From the NCBI GenBank assembly GCA_019247245.1, contig JAFAPF010000546.1, forward strand, positions 1 to 15,689: a DNA stretch of 15,689 nucleotides. Direction: 5' to 3'. The position numbers were made by a program, and so were the translations under genes. Below, one piece after another: positions 6,339 to 14,050 of this stretch. The stretch comes from Rubrobacter sp. (lineage in GTDB: Bacteria > Actinomycetota > Rubrobacteria > Rubrobacterales > Rubrobacteraceae). Under the pieces are notes generated by a model that did no database searches, was not told the origin of the DNA, and saw nothing but the letters and a program-made list of their open reading frames with translations. Position 1 is the first letter of the stretch, and every line of letters starts with the position of its first letter.

Positions 6339-7514
6339 ATGCCGAACGACTATGTTTATCTGGACCACGCGGCCACCACTCCTCTCGACGAGAGGGTTCT
6401 CGACGTTATGTTGCCGCATCTGAGTAGAGTAGCAAGTGGCAATCCTTCCTCCCTACATACCCCCGGTGCTGTGGCCCGTGAGGCAATCGAGGAGGCCCGC
6501 GAGTCGGTAGCCCGACTCGTCGGGGCATGGCCCGATGAGATTGTGTTTACCTCGGGTGGTACGGAGTCGGATAACATGGCCGTGCTCGGTCTGGCTTCGG
6601 TGGATCCAAGGAAGAAACACCTTGTGGTCTCGGCAATCGAGCACCCAGCCGTCCGCGGTACGGTCGAGCATCTAGAGGCTAAGGGATACGAGGTAACCAG
6701 GATTGGGGTTGATATGGATGGCTTCATCTCACCCGGATGCTTTGCGGATGCCTTACGCCAAGATACTGCTCTGGCTGCTGTGCTATGGGCGAGCAATGAG
6801 GTCGGCACCTTACAGCCTATCGAACAGCTCGCCGAGATCTGCTGTGAAAAGGGGGTGCCATTGCATGCCGATGCGGTTCAAGTTGCCGGACGCACGTCGA
6901 TGGACGTCTCCCGGGTACCTATCTCTACGCTCGCCCTCTCTGCTCATAAGCTCTATGGTCCGCAGGGCGTGGGCGCCTTGTATGTACGGAGAGGTATAAA
7001 GCTCAGGCCAGCCTTCTTCGGTGGCGGTCAGGAGAAAGGCTTGAGGAGTGGCACCGAGAACGTAGCCGGGATAGCAGGCTTCGGGGTTGCGGCTCGGTGC
7101 GCCTTCGACGAGCTAGAAGAACGGGTAGCACACGAAGAAACGTTGCGGAATACTTTGATCCGAGGCACCTTAGAAATGCCTTGCATACACCTTAATGGTC
7201 ACCGTAAAAGGCGACTATCCAACAACGTTCACCTTAGTGTCGAAGGCGTAGAGGCCGAGAGCCTTGTGCTCTTTCTGGACGCCTTGGGTTACGCCGTGGG
7301 CAGCGGTTCGGCGTGTGCATCGAACTCCGCCAACCACAAAGCCTCGCCGGTCCTTCTTGCAATGGGGCGCCCAGAGAAGGAAGCCCTCTCCGCCGTGAGG
7401 GTCACCGTTGGCAAAGATACTACCCAGGTGCAGATTAGGGGCTTCCTCGAAGCTTTCTCGGTCGCCATCGCTCAATTGCGCGAACTCTCGCCGTTGTACG
7501 CGAGCAAAAGCTGA
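6339..7514 (+). CDS. iscS: cysteine desulfurase (IscS/NifS family)
   Basis: PLP enzyme that converts cysteine to alanine and passes the sulfur as a persulfide to acceptors, here most likely the adjacent scaffold and MnmA. At 391 residues it is normal class I length. The N-terminus VYLDHAATTPLD is typical. H102 (SAIEHPAV), D178 and Q181 (HADAVQ) hold PLP, K204 in LSAHKLYGPQG forms the Schiff base, and RSGTENV lies at 236-242. The catalytic Cys is C326 in GSGSACAS. The loop after it reads NSANHKASPVL instead of the usual PSHVL. The ATG at 6339 is the only start fitting the family N-terminus, although its Shine-Dalgarno is poor. It heads the sulfur operon, with 13 bases to the next gene. Confidence 0.96.
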   Translation: MPNDYVYLDHAATTPLDERVLDVMLPHLSRVASGNPSSLHTPGAVAREAIEEARESVARLVGAWPDEIVFTSGGTESDNMAVLGLASVDPRKKHLVVSAIEHPAVRGTVEHLEAKGYEVTRIGVDMDGFISPGCFADALRQDTALAAVLWASNEVGTLQPIEQLAEICCEKGVPLHADAVQVAGRTSMDVSRVPISTLALSAHKLYGPQGVGALYVRRGIKLRPAFFGGGQEKGLRSGTENVAGIAGFGVAARCAFDELEERVAHEETLRNTLIRGTLEMPCIHLNGHRKRRLSNNVHLSVEGVEAESLVLFLDALGYAVGSGSACASNSANHKASPVLLAMGRPEKEALSAVRVTVGKDTTQVQIRGFLEAFSVAIAQLRELSPLYASKS

Positions 7515-7527
7515 CTACTGATAACTA

Positions 7528-7953
7528 ATGTCTAATTACAAACCGCAGGTCGTAGAGCATCTCGTGAGACCCTACAACGTTGGCGAGATTGGCTCGCCGA
7601 GTGGCATTGGGGAGTCTGGGGAGGCCACATGCGGCGACGTTGCCCGCTTTACAGTGAGGATCTCGAAGGCTTACGTCGAAGATGCACGCTACAAGGTCTA
7701 TGGCTGCGCGGCGAGCATAGCCGCGGGCTCGGCGCTCTCTAAGATGGTGCGAGGACGGAGCTTGATCGAGGCGGCAAAAGTGTCGAAGTTGGATATCGAA
7801 AACGCTTTAGGTGGGCCGTTGCCGGTGGGGAAGGAGCATGCGCTCGTGCTCGTACTTGACGCGTTGCACAAGGCGTTCGAGGATTACTGGAACAAGGAGG
7901 CGGGAGCGAGGCTCGTGGAAGGCTACAGAGGATACGAGGTAAGCGGTGAGTAA
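7528..7953 (+). CDS. iscU: IscU/NifU-N-like Fe-S scaffold lacking the third cysteine
   Basis: Scaffold on which IscS-derived sulfur and iron are assembled or relayed. It has 141 residues and one IscU-like domain. C35 in ATCGDV with D37, and C60 in YGCAAS, match ligands one and two. The third ligand normally lies in a KxHCSxLA motif; here the aligned stretch is GKEHALVLVLDAL, so H104 is kept but Cys is Ala105. The rest (LSKMVRGRSLIEA, DALHKAFEDYW) fits the family. A normal three-Cys cluster site is therefore not possible without a partner ligand. Lying between iscS and mnmA, it may serve as a sulfur-transfer adaptor instead. It ends with an 8-bp overlap into mnmA. Confidence 0.9.
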   Translation: MSNYKPQVVEHLVRPYNVGEIGSPSGIGESGEATCGDVARFTVRISKAYVEDARYKVYGCAASIAAGSALSKMVRGRSLIEAAKVSKLDIENALGGPLPVGKEHALVLVLDALHKAFEDYWNKEAGARLVEGYRGYEVSGE

Positions 7954-8983
7954 GAGCGTGGTTGTCGCTATGAGTGGTGGTGTGGACTCGGCTGTAACAG
8001 CCTTGCTCCTCAAAGAAGCCGGTTACGACACGGTTTGTGTGACCTTCCGCCTGCACGACGGGGAGCGAGGGAACCGCTCGTGCTGCTCGCCTGATACCGT
8101 GCTCTTCGCCCGCGATACGGCACACAGGATGAACCTTTCTCACTTCACCCTAAATCTCAAAGACCTCTTTAACAAGCGGGTTATGCAAGACTTCGTCGAC
8201 TCGTACGCTGTGGGCAAGACACCGAACCCATGTGTCTCTTGCAACGCCCACGTCAAGTTCCATGCGGCCTCCTTTCTCGCTGACAAGCTCGGGTTTGAGC
8301 ACATTGCGACTGGTCACTACGCCCGTATCGTCGAGGAATCAACCATGCGTCGGCCTCTCGACCTCTGCAAGGATCAGACATACGTTCTCTGGCCCGTACC
8401 GAAGGAGCTTTTGTCGCGTACAATCTTTCCCCTAGGGGACTACTATAAAGAGGAGGTGCGCCGCATAGCAAAAGACAGGGGTCTCGCGGTCGCCTACACC
8501 CCGGAGAGCCAGGACATCTGCTTCATCCCGGAGGGTAACTACCGAGGCTTTGTTCGTAAGAAGGTTGCCGCGGAGGCAGGCGAGATCGTGGACAAGGAAG
8601 GACAGACTATCGGACGGCACAAAGGGGTCGTGGACTTCACCATCGGTCAGCGGCGTGGTATTGGGGTCTCCGCCCCGGCGCCGCTCTACGTGACTGAGGT
8701 GCGTCCACACAGCAGGCAGGTGGTCGTGGGGACCCGCGAGGATCTTAAGGTGCGACAGATCCGCGTTGGAAGCCTCAACTGGTTCCGCTCTCCACACGAA
8801 GCCGATACGGTTCAGGTACGTTACAACAGCTCGCCCGTACCTTGCGAGATCGAGGATATGGGCGGCGGTGAGATCAGAGCACTACTTTCGGAGCCGGTGA
8901 TAGGCATTGCTCTTGGCCAGTCGGCGGTCTTCTACAAAGGAGATATGGTGGTTGGCGGTGGAGTGGTGTGCCAAGGTGCGTAG
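7946..8983 (+). CDS. mnmA: tRNA-specific 2-thiouridylase MnmA
   Basis: ATP-dependent enzyme that installs the 2-thio group at U34 of tRNA-Lys, Glu and Gln. Its 345 residues include the N-type PP-loop SGGVDS (10-15) that binds ATP, TGHYAR (122-127), the catalytic cysteine C99 in NPCVSCN, and the second active cysteine C192 in SQDICFIP. C96 makes a CxxC with C99, the variant linked in the literature to an Fe-S cofactor rather than only persulfide chemistry. GQRRGIGV marks the central domain and a beta-barrel follows. Start is GTG at 7946, inside the end of the scaffold gene, with GAGG upstream. The overlap implies translational coupling with the sulfur donor genes. Confidence 0.97.
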   Translation: MSKSVVVAMSGGVDSAVTALLLKEAGYDTVCVTFRLHDGERGNRSCCSPDTVLFARDTAHRMNLSHFTLNLKDLFNKRVMQDFVDSYAVGKTPNPCVSCNAHVKFHAASFLADKLGFEHIATGHYARIVEESTMRRPLDLCKDQTYVLWPVPKELLSRTIFPLGDYYKEEVRRIAKDRGLAVAYTPESQDICFIPEGNYRGFVRKKVAAEAGEIVDKEGQTIGRHKGVVDFTIGQRRGIGVSAPAPLYVTEVRPHSRQVVVGTREDLKVRQIRVGSLNWFRSPHEADTVQVRYNSSPVPCEIEDMGGGEIRALLSEPVIGIALGQSAVFYKGDMVVGGGVVCQGA

Positions 8984-9031
8984 CGCCACATTGGGCATCG
9001 TCTCATACGGCAGTGAAGGTATGGACGGTTG

Positions 9032-9037
9032 TATAAT
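9032..9037 (+). promoter_or_regulatory. consensus -10 box upstream of the DUF948 gene
   Basis: A perfect TATAAT lies in the 98-bp gap between mnmA and the next gene, about 45 bases before the favoured start. No clear TTGACA-like -35 at 16-18 bp was found. It suggests that the DUF948-to-sigma genes can be transcribed separately from mnmA. Confidence 0.5.
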
Positions 9038-9081
9038 TAAGATTAAGACTGTGTGGAAGATCGTTGGAGGTACGACAGGGT

Positions 9082-9498
9082 TTGGACGTGTTCGTGGAGC
9101 TGACGAAGGGAGTACTCTTCGTAGCGCTCGCCGTAGCGTTTCTGGTGCTCGCGTGGATGTTTTTGCGGCTCGCTAGAATCTTCTCAACTACCGAGAAGAC
9201 TATCAAGGAGGTCTCCGAGCAGCTCGTGCCGCTCATAGGTAAGACGCATGTCACGGTGGACAACATAAATAGCCAGCTCTCCCAGCTTGATGAAGCGGTC
9301 GGCGACGTTGCTGGGATTACCGACGAGCTCGACCAGACCACGACCGTAATCACCCGCGGCGTCCGTGGTGGTGTTATAAAGGTCTCTTCCGCCACGGCGG
9401 GGCTCTCGAAGGGCATCAGCGCCTTTTTCGGTGGTTCTTCGAACCAGATAGAGAATCCGAAAAGCACTACGGAATCTCTAGAAGAAGGGAGGACGTAG
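9082..9498 (+). CDS. DUF948 (YtxG-like) membrane protein
   Basis: From TTG 9082 it has 138 residues. A short N-terminus is followed by one transmembrane helix at about 9-29 (VLFVALAVAFLVLAWMFLRLA), then a long amphipathic, probably coiled-coil region (TEKTIKEVSEQLVPL, VDNINSQLSQLDEAVGDV) and a Gly/Ser-rich tail. This is the layout of DUF948 proteins such as B. subtilis YtxG, a general-stress protein whose gene lies with ytxH. A TTG at 9064 would add six residues, but it overlaps the GGAGG at 9066-9070, which serves better as Shine-Dalgarno for 9082. GTG 9088 is a third option. It ends three bases before the next gene. Biochemical role is unknown in the family. Confidence 0.8.
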   Translation: MDVFVELTKGVLFVALAVAFLVLAWMFLRLARIFSTTEKTIKEVSEQLVPLIGKTHVTVDNINSQLSQLDEAVGDVAGITDELDQTTTVITRGVRGGVIKVSSATAGLSKGISAFFGGSSNQIENPKSTTESLEEGRT

Positions 9499-9501
9499 AC
9501 G

Positions 9502-9807
9502 GTGCCCGGCTGGGGGAAGTTGATAGCAGGTGTTGTTCTCGGGGCGGCGGGTGCTCTGTACGCGACAAACGAGGAGTTTCGCAAGGCATTGCCGGCCAGG
9601 ACACGTGACCTTCCCTCGGCAGTCCAGCGGCGCTTCGAGGCGGCTGCCGCGGCGGCCCGGGAAGCCTCGGTGAGCCGACGGGCGGAGATACTGCGTGAGC
9701 TGGAGGCGCATGGTGGGACCAGACTAAGCGCAAAGGACTCAGAGTCCGCGATTTCTGGGGTGGCCGAAGAGACTATGGTGGCGCGCATAGAAGACGTTAA
9801 GAAATAG
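9502..9807 (+). CDS. small YtxH-like protein
   Basis: It has 101 residues from GTG 9502, with GGGAGG eight bases upstream. The N-terminus WGKLIAGVVLGAAGALYATNEEFRK is a short Gly/Ala-rich hydrophobic helix followed by charged residues, as in YtxH/gas-vesicle-like stress proteins. The rest is an Ala/Arg/Glu-rich helix (RRFEAAAAAAREAS) without catalytic motifs. Its place right after a YtxG-like gene supports the YtxH comparison, since the two are neighbours in Bacillus too, but sequence similarity alone is weak. It could be any small membrane-associated helical protein. Confidence 0.7.
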   Translation: MPGWGKLIAGVVLGAAGALYATNEEFRKALPARTRDLPSAVQRRFEAAAAAAREASVSRRAEILRELEAHGGTRLSAKDSESAISGVAEETMVARIEDVKK

Positions 9808-9823
9808 GGAGGAGAGGACCGAT

Positions 9824-10132
9824 TTGGCATCCACCGATGCTGTCGATTACACGTATCTTACACTTCCTCCGGACAGGTCTTTCCGTTCTTGTATCGGTCT
9901 CGTGGTTGCTGGGTTGGCAGCCCGCGCGAAGATAGGAGTTGCTGGGCTCGAGGAAGCGATCGAACTCCTCGAAAACCAGCATACGCTAGACCGCCCGACC
10001 CGATATCGCTTTTACCTCAAAGAGGATAGTCTTATCGCCGAGGTCGAAGAAAGAAAGCCAGCCACGGTACGGGGTGGCATTGGGGCTAACGACGAATCCG
10101 GCTGGCGTACAGTTGTAGAGATGGTCTCGTGA
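9824..10132 (+). CDS. truncated RsbW/SpoIIAB-like protein, possible anti-sigma factor
   Basis: It has 102 residues from TTG 9824, with an AGGGAGGAGAGG Shine-Dalgarno. Residues 10-50 (YLTLPPDRSF, then GLVVAGLAARAKIG, then GLEEAIELLE) resemble the first strand and helices of RsbW-type GHKL anti-sigma kinases, and residues 60-75 (RYRFYLKEDSLIAEVEE) resemble their central strands. Between them the N-box (the EACTNA-like Asn helix) is missing, and no DxG or GxG ATP-binding box follows. RsbW itself has about 160 residues, so this is about two-thirds length and should not bind ATP. It overlaps the sigma gene by 4 bp (GTGA), as rsbW-like genes commonly do. An ATP-independent anti-sigma or a sigma co-factor is my inference. 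An unrelated fold cannot be excluded. Confidence 0.6.
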   Translation: MASTDAVDYTYLTLPPDRSFRSCIGLVVAGLAARAKIGVAGLEEAIELLENQHTLDRPTRYRFYLKEDSLIAEVEERKPATVRGGIGANDESGWRTVVEMVS

Positions 10133-10926
10133 GCAGGCGTTATCGGCGGCCAGATAAAGCACGTACCAAGCGCTTGCTCGCGCGTTATCACAAGCAAGGT
10201 GACTGGAAAGCGCGGGAGCTCGCCATACAGGAGCAGCTCCCGCTCGTCGAGTTTCTTGCCCGCAAGTTTGCCGGTCGTGGCGAGCCGGTCGAGGACCTCG
10301 TACAGGTGGCCTCGGTGGGACTCATAAAGGCGGTAGATCGCTTCGACGTAGACCGCAATATCGAGTTTTCTACCTACGCTACTCCGAACATTCTGGGCGA
10401 GATCAAGCGCTACTTTCGCGACAAGGGCTGGGCGATGCGGGTGCCTCGCGGTTTGCAGGAGCTGAGGCAATCTGCCAAAGAAGCCATTCGCGACGGTACC
10501 GTGAAGACCGGTCGCTCGCCTACGCTCCAAGAGCTCTCTGAGACGCTTAATACAGATGTCGAGAGCGTCGCGGAGGCTTTAACGTTGGGCAGGGCCTACA
10601 ACACCACAAGCCTAAATGCACCTGTGAGTCAGGATGACCGGGAAGGCGACACAATTATGGACCTGCAGGCCGACGACAATTCTCCGATCGAAGGTCTTGA
10701 AGATAAGATTCTCTTACAAAAGGCGCTTGAGAACTTAAGGCATCAGCAGCAAAAGATCCTCAAGCTACGCTTCAACGAGGGCAAGACCCAAACCGAAATC
10801 GCTGAAACCATCGGCGTAAGCCAGATGCATGTCTCCCGCCTCCTTCGCCGCGCCCTCGAGGACTTGAAGCGTCAGCTCGATGAGCTGGGCGAGTCAACGA
10901 ACGGCGAGCTGGAAAACAAGGGTTAG
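10129..10926 (+). CDS. RNA polymerase sigma factor, SigB/SigF/SigG family
   Basis: Group 3 sigma-70 factor of 265 residues that directs RNA polymerase to an alternative promoter set. Region 2 spans about 35-105: LPLVEFLARKFAGRGEPVEDLVQVASVGL, then the -10 recognition helix with STYATPNILGEIKRYFRDKGW. Region 3 covers about 105-165, and region 4 about 195-250 with a helix-turn-helix at KTQTEIAETIGVSQMHVSRLL. All parts expected of a SigB/SigF member are present and uninterrupted. GTG 10129 overlaps the stop of the RsbW-like gene, implying coupled translation. Whether it controls sporulation, stress or another regulon is not visible. A GTTCTT-N15-GGGTAA site at 224 is one possible target. Confidence 0.95.
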   Translation: MSRRYRRPDKARTKRLLARYHKQGDWKARELAIQEQLPLVEFLARKFAGRGEPVEDLVQVASVGLIKAVDRFDVDRNIEFSTYATPNILGEIKRYFRDKGWAMRVPRGLQELRQSAKEAIRDGTVKTGRSPTLQELSETLNTDVESVAEALTLGRAYNTTSLNAPVSQDDREGDTIMDLQADDNSPIEGLEDKILLQKALENLRHQQQKILKLRFNEGKTQTEIAETIGVSQMHVSRLLRRALEDLKRQLDELGESTNGELENKG

Positions 10927-10943
10927 AAAAGTACAATTGTCTT

Positions 10944-13583
10944 ATGCAAAGCAATAAGATACGAAAGAAATATCTAGACTTCTTTGTGGACCGGGGACAC
11001 AGACTCTATCCGAGCTCCTCGCTCGTCCCACACAATGATCCTACAGTTCTCCTCACTACTGCCGGTATGCAACAATTCATTACTTACTTTACCGGGCAAG
11101 AGCGGCCGCCCAGAGCCCGCGCTACCAGTGTCCAGAAGTGCTTCCGCACCGTGGATCTACAAGAGGTCGGCGATCCAACGCACCTCACCTTTTTCGAGAT
11201 GCTCGGCAACTTCTCCTTTGGAGACTACTTCAAACGTGAAGCCATCGAGTGGGCTTGGGAGTTCTTAACCAGAGAGCTAAATCTCCCACCTGAACGTCTT
11301 TGGATCACGATCTTCGAGGGGAATGAGGATGCTCCTATGGACCTAGAGGCGAAGGAGCATTGGATACGCTGCGGCGTACCCGAAGAGCATATCTTCGGCC
11401 TACCCAAGAGCGAGAATTGGTGGGGACCGCCTGGCGATACGGGGCCCTGCGGTCCATGCTCGGAGGTCTATTACGACTATGGTGAGGAGTTTGGCGGAGG
11501 AGACCTAGCTGTAGATCCGAAGTACGGTCCTGGAGGCGATGAGGGAGATGCTCGCTTCGTCGAGATCTGGAACCTAGTCTTCAACCAGTACGAGCAGCTC
11601 AAAGACGGCACCCTAAAGCCGCTGGCCCGACCGGGCATCGATACCGGCATGGGACTCGAACGTACCACTGCCGTTGCTCAAAACGTTCACTCCGTCTACG
11701 AAACCGATCTTTACGCACCGATCTTCGAGCGCATTCAGCAGGACAGCGGCGCCACTTTGGGCTCCTCTATAGAGACCGATCGGGCGCTTTACATCCTGGC
11801 TGACCATGCTCGTGCTATGGCCTTCCTCATCGCCGATGGCGTCCGGCCCGGCAACCAGCACCGCGGGTATATCTTACGCCGCATAATACGCCGGGCAACA
11901 TTGCAGGCATACTCACGGCTCGGCATATGGTCCGATGGTATGGCGGATCTTGCGGGGGTTGTGGCGGACTATATGGGGGACTTTTACGAAGATCTGGAAC
12001 AGGCACGGGAGGATATCCGACGCATCGTTGCGGTGGAGGCTACACGGTTTATCGAGATCTATGACTCTGGGATGTCTCTTTTAGAAGCGGAGATCCGCCG
12101 TTTACCTGGGGGGAACTTTCCAGGCGACGTGGCGTTCGTGCTACACGATACCTATGGTTTTCCGGTGGAGGTCACAAGGGAGGTACTCGCGGAGAAGGGC
12201 GTTTCTTTGGATGAGGCGAGCTTCGAGAGGGCGATGAGGAAGCAGCGCGAGCGCGCCCGGAGCGCTGTGCAGGGGCATGAGAGGCTCATGGCGACGTTCC
12301 GGGATCGAGACCTCAAGAGCCGCTTCGTCGGGTATGAGCGGGAACAGGTCGAGACCACTGTACTTGCGGTCGAGGAGCTATCGGGCGCCAATGGAGAGTT
12401 GGAGGTGGTTCTGGCAGAGAACCCGTTCTATGCTACGGGTGGCGGACAAGTAGCAGATGAGGGTTGGATCATTTCGGAAGATGGCCAGCTTGAGGTATTC
12501 GACGTCGTTCCTTCTGGCGACTACCAAGTCATACGTGCCCGAAAGGAACGCGGTACAGTTGAGACCGGCGATCGGGTGGCCGCATCTATAAACCGGGTGC
12601 GTCGCCAGCAGGTGGAAGCTAATCACACGGCCACTCATATCCTCCATTGGGCTCTACGCGCCGTCCTGGGCAAGGATGTTGTTCAGGCCGGAAGCTATGT
12701 GGGGCCTGACCGGTTGCGCTTCGACTACCGCTATGCAGGGAAGGTAGATGAACAAGATCTCCGACGTATACAAGAGCTTTGCCTGCTCAAGATCACCGAG
12801 AACCAGCCTGTTCGCTACTACACAACTACCCTAGAGGAAGCTCGTAACCTCGGTGCCATGATGCTCTTCGGAGAGAAGTACGGCGACCTTGTACGCGTCG
12901 TCGAGGTAGACGGCTTCTCGCGCGAGCTATGCGGAGGTACCCACGTCCGTGGTACGGCCGAGGTGGGGGCATTCAAGATAATCTCCAACAGGAAACATGG
13001 CGCCGATCTTTACCGTATAGAGGTCCTCACGGGTCGTGAGGCACTTTACTACCTCATCGGTACCACAGAGGACGCAGAAGAGGCCGCGGACGCGCTGCGC
13101 GTACGTGTGGAGCAGCTTACCGAGGCGGTCGAATGGTTGCAAAAGGAGGTGCACGAAACCCGCAACGCCGCCAAGGAGCAGATCTTCAAAAAAGGTCTCG
13201 AAGAGGTAACCTCTCTCGTCGAGAGTGCCGAGCAGATGGACGGGATGAAGGTTGTAACCGGCCAGGTAGTTGCGGCGGACGTCAAGAGCTTAAGGCAAAT
13301 CTCCGACGACGTAAAGAATCGCCTTTCAGCTCCGTCGGCCGTGGTCCTGGCCGCGACTTTAGGGAATAAGGCGGTCCTAGTCGCGAACCTGCACCCGGAG
13401 ATTTCGCGCAAGATCGGGGCCAGCGAGATCGCTAAAGAGGTCTCCAGCATCCTTGGTGGCGGGGGAGGCGGAGGCCCCACCATGGCTCAGGCCGGCGGCG
13501 GCGAGGTTACCGCCATCCCTGAGGCCCTTCTTAGGGCGAGGGATATTCTGGGCCAGAGACTCACGGACCCCGCAAAGGGCTAG
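10944..13583 (+). CDS. alaS: alanyl-tRNA synthetase
   Basis: Class II synthetase that charges and proofreads tRNA-Ala. It has 879 residues, full bacterial length. The aminoacylation core is at the N-terminus (RKKYLDFFVDRGH, TFFEMLGNFSFGDYFK, GDTGPCGPCSE), followed by the tRNA-recognition helices (GNQHRGYILRRIIRRA). The editing domain has its zinc ligands H561 and H565 (HTATH) and C663 and H667 (CGGTH). A C-terminal DHHA1 domain ends with a seven-Gly run and PTMAQAGG. ATG 10944 fits the family start but has no evident Shine-Dalgarno, and a TACAAT (10932-10937) sits just before it, too close for a leadered transcript. No T-box leader fits the 17-bp gap after the sigma gene. Confidence 0.98.
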   Translation: MQSNKIRKKYLDFFVDRGHRLYPSSSLVPHNDPTVLLTTAGMQQFITYFTGQERPPRARATSVQKCFRTVDLQEVGDPTHLTFFEMLGNFSFGDYFKREAIEWAWEFLTRELNLPPERLWITIFEGNEDAPMDLEAKEHWIRCGVPEEHIFGLPKSENWWGPPGDTGPCGPCSEVYYDYGEEFGGGDLAVDPKYGPGGDEGDARFVEIWNLVFNQYEQLKDGTLKPLARPGIDTGMGLERTTAVAQNVHSVYETDLYAPIFERIQQDSGATLGSSIETDRALYILADHARAMAFLIADGVRPGNQHRGYILRRIIRRATLQAYSRLGIWSDGMADLAGVVADYMGDFYEDLEQAREDIRRIVAVEATRFIEIYDSGMSLLEAEIRRLPGGNFPGDVAFVLHDTYGFPVEVTREVLAEKGVSLDEASFERAMRKQRERARSAVQGHERLMATFRDRDLKSRFVGYEREQVETTVLAVEELSGANGELEVVLAENPFYATGGGQVADEGWIISEDGQLEVFDVVPSGDYQVIRARKERGTVETGDRVAASINRVRRQQVEANHTATHILHWALRAVLGKDVVQAGSYVGPDRLRFDYRYAGKVDEQDLRRIQELCLLKITENQPVRYYTTTLEEARNLGAMMLFGEKYGDLVRVVEVDGFSRELCGGTHVRGTAEVGAFKIISNRKHGADLYRIEVLTGREALYYLIGTTEDAEEAADALRVRVEQLTEAVEWLQKEVHETRNAAKEQIFKKGLEEVTSLVESAEQMDGMKVVTGQVVAADVKSLRQISDDVKNRLSAPSAVVLAATLGNKAVLVANLHPEISRKIGASEIAKEVSSILGGGGGGGPTMAQAGGGEVTAIPEALLRARDILGQRLTDPAKG

Positions 13584-13588
13584 CGGCA

Positions 13589-14050
13589 CTGTACTCTGAT
13601 AGTCCTTCTGGCAAGGTTGCTGCCTTGGACCTCGGCGAGGCTTATAGTGGGGTAGCGATCTCGGATACGGGTCGCTCTCTAGCCCGTCCCTTGGAGGTGG
13701 TACCTTCGAAACAGCTTACGGAGTATCTGCGCTTGCTCCTGGTCGAAGAAGATGTGTCGGAGCTCGTTGTGGGCGTTCCGAAGACGCTCGGCGGTGAGCT
13801 AGGCTTTCAAGCGAAGCATGTTCTGGCTATGCTAGGAGTTCTCAGAGATGCGTTTCCTGCGGTGCGCTTCGTGGAGTGGGACGAGCGCTTCACCACCCGC
13901 TTGGTTCGCTCTTCGCGAAACGGACCTAAGGTCAGAACTCGCTCCGGAGGCCGACCGGATCGGCGCAAGGAGAGAGCAAAGGAGCGAGTAGACCATCAGG
14001 CTGCGGCTACTATATTGCAAGAATACCTAGACCGAAGAGAGACCACTTGA
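13589..14050 (+). CDS. ruvX: RuvX/YqgF family RNase H-fold nuclease
   Basis: Member of the YqgF family, implicated in 16S rRNA 5' processing and formerly called a putative Holliday junction resolvase. Family motifs are clear: LDLGEAYSGVAISD holds the first catalytic Asp, ELVVGVPKTLGG is the central strand, EWDERFTTRLV follows, and VDHQAAATILQEYL carries the last Asp. The only standard in-frame start is TTG 13625, giving 141 residues, but that removes most of the first beta strand, because KVAA directly upstream of LDLG matches the family. The frame is open back to 13535 with no ATG, GTG or other TTG. CTG 13589, with AGGG ten bases upstream, would restore a 153-residue protein, so I favour it. 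A small indel is the alternative. It ends overlapping mltG by 4 bp. Confidence 0.88.
   Translation: MYSDSPSGKVAALDLGEAYSGVAISDTGRSLARPLEVVPSKQLTEYLRLLLVEEDVSELVVGVPKTLGGELGFQAKHVLAMLGVLRDAFPAVRFVEWDERFTTRLVRSSRNGPKVRTRSGGRPDRRKERAKERVDHQAAATILQEYLDRRETT

Noticed and set aside
9003..9830. 275-codon minus-strand ORF
   Set aside because: Antisense of the DUF948 and YtxH-like genes, Ser/Pro-rich with no recognisable domain; the plus-strand genes have Shine-Dalgarno sequences and family features.
13049..13483. 144-codon minus-strand ORF within alaS
   Set aside because: Shadow of the AlaRS C-terminal region; the Pro run mirrors the Gly run.
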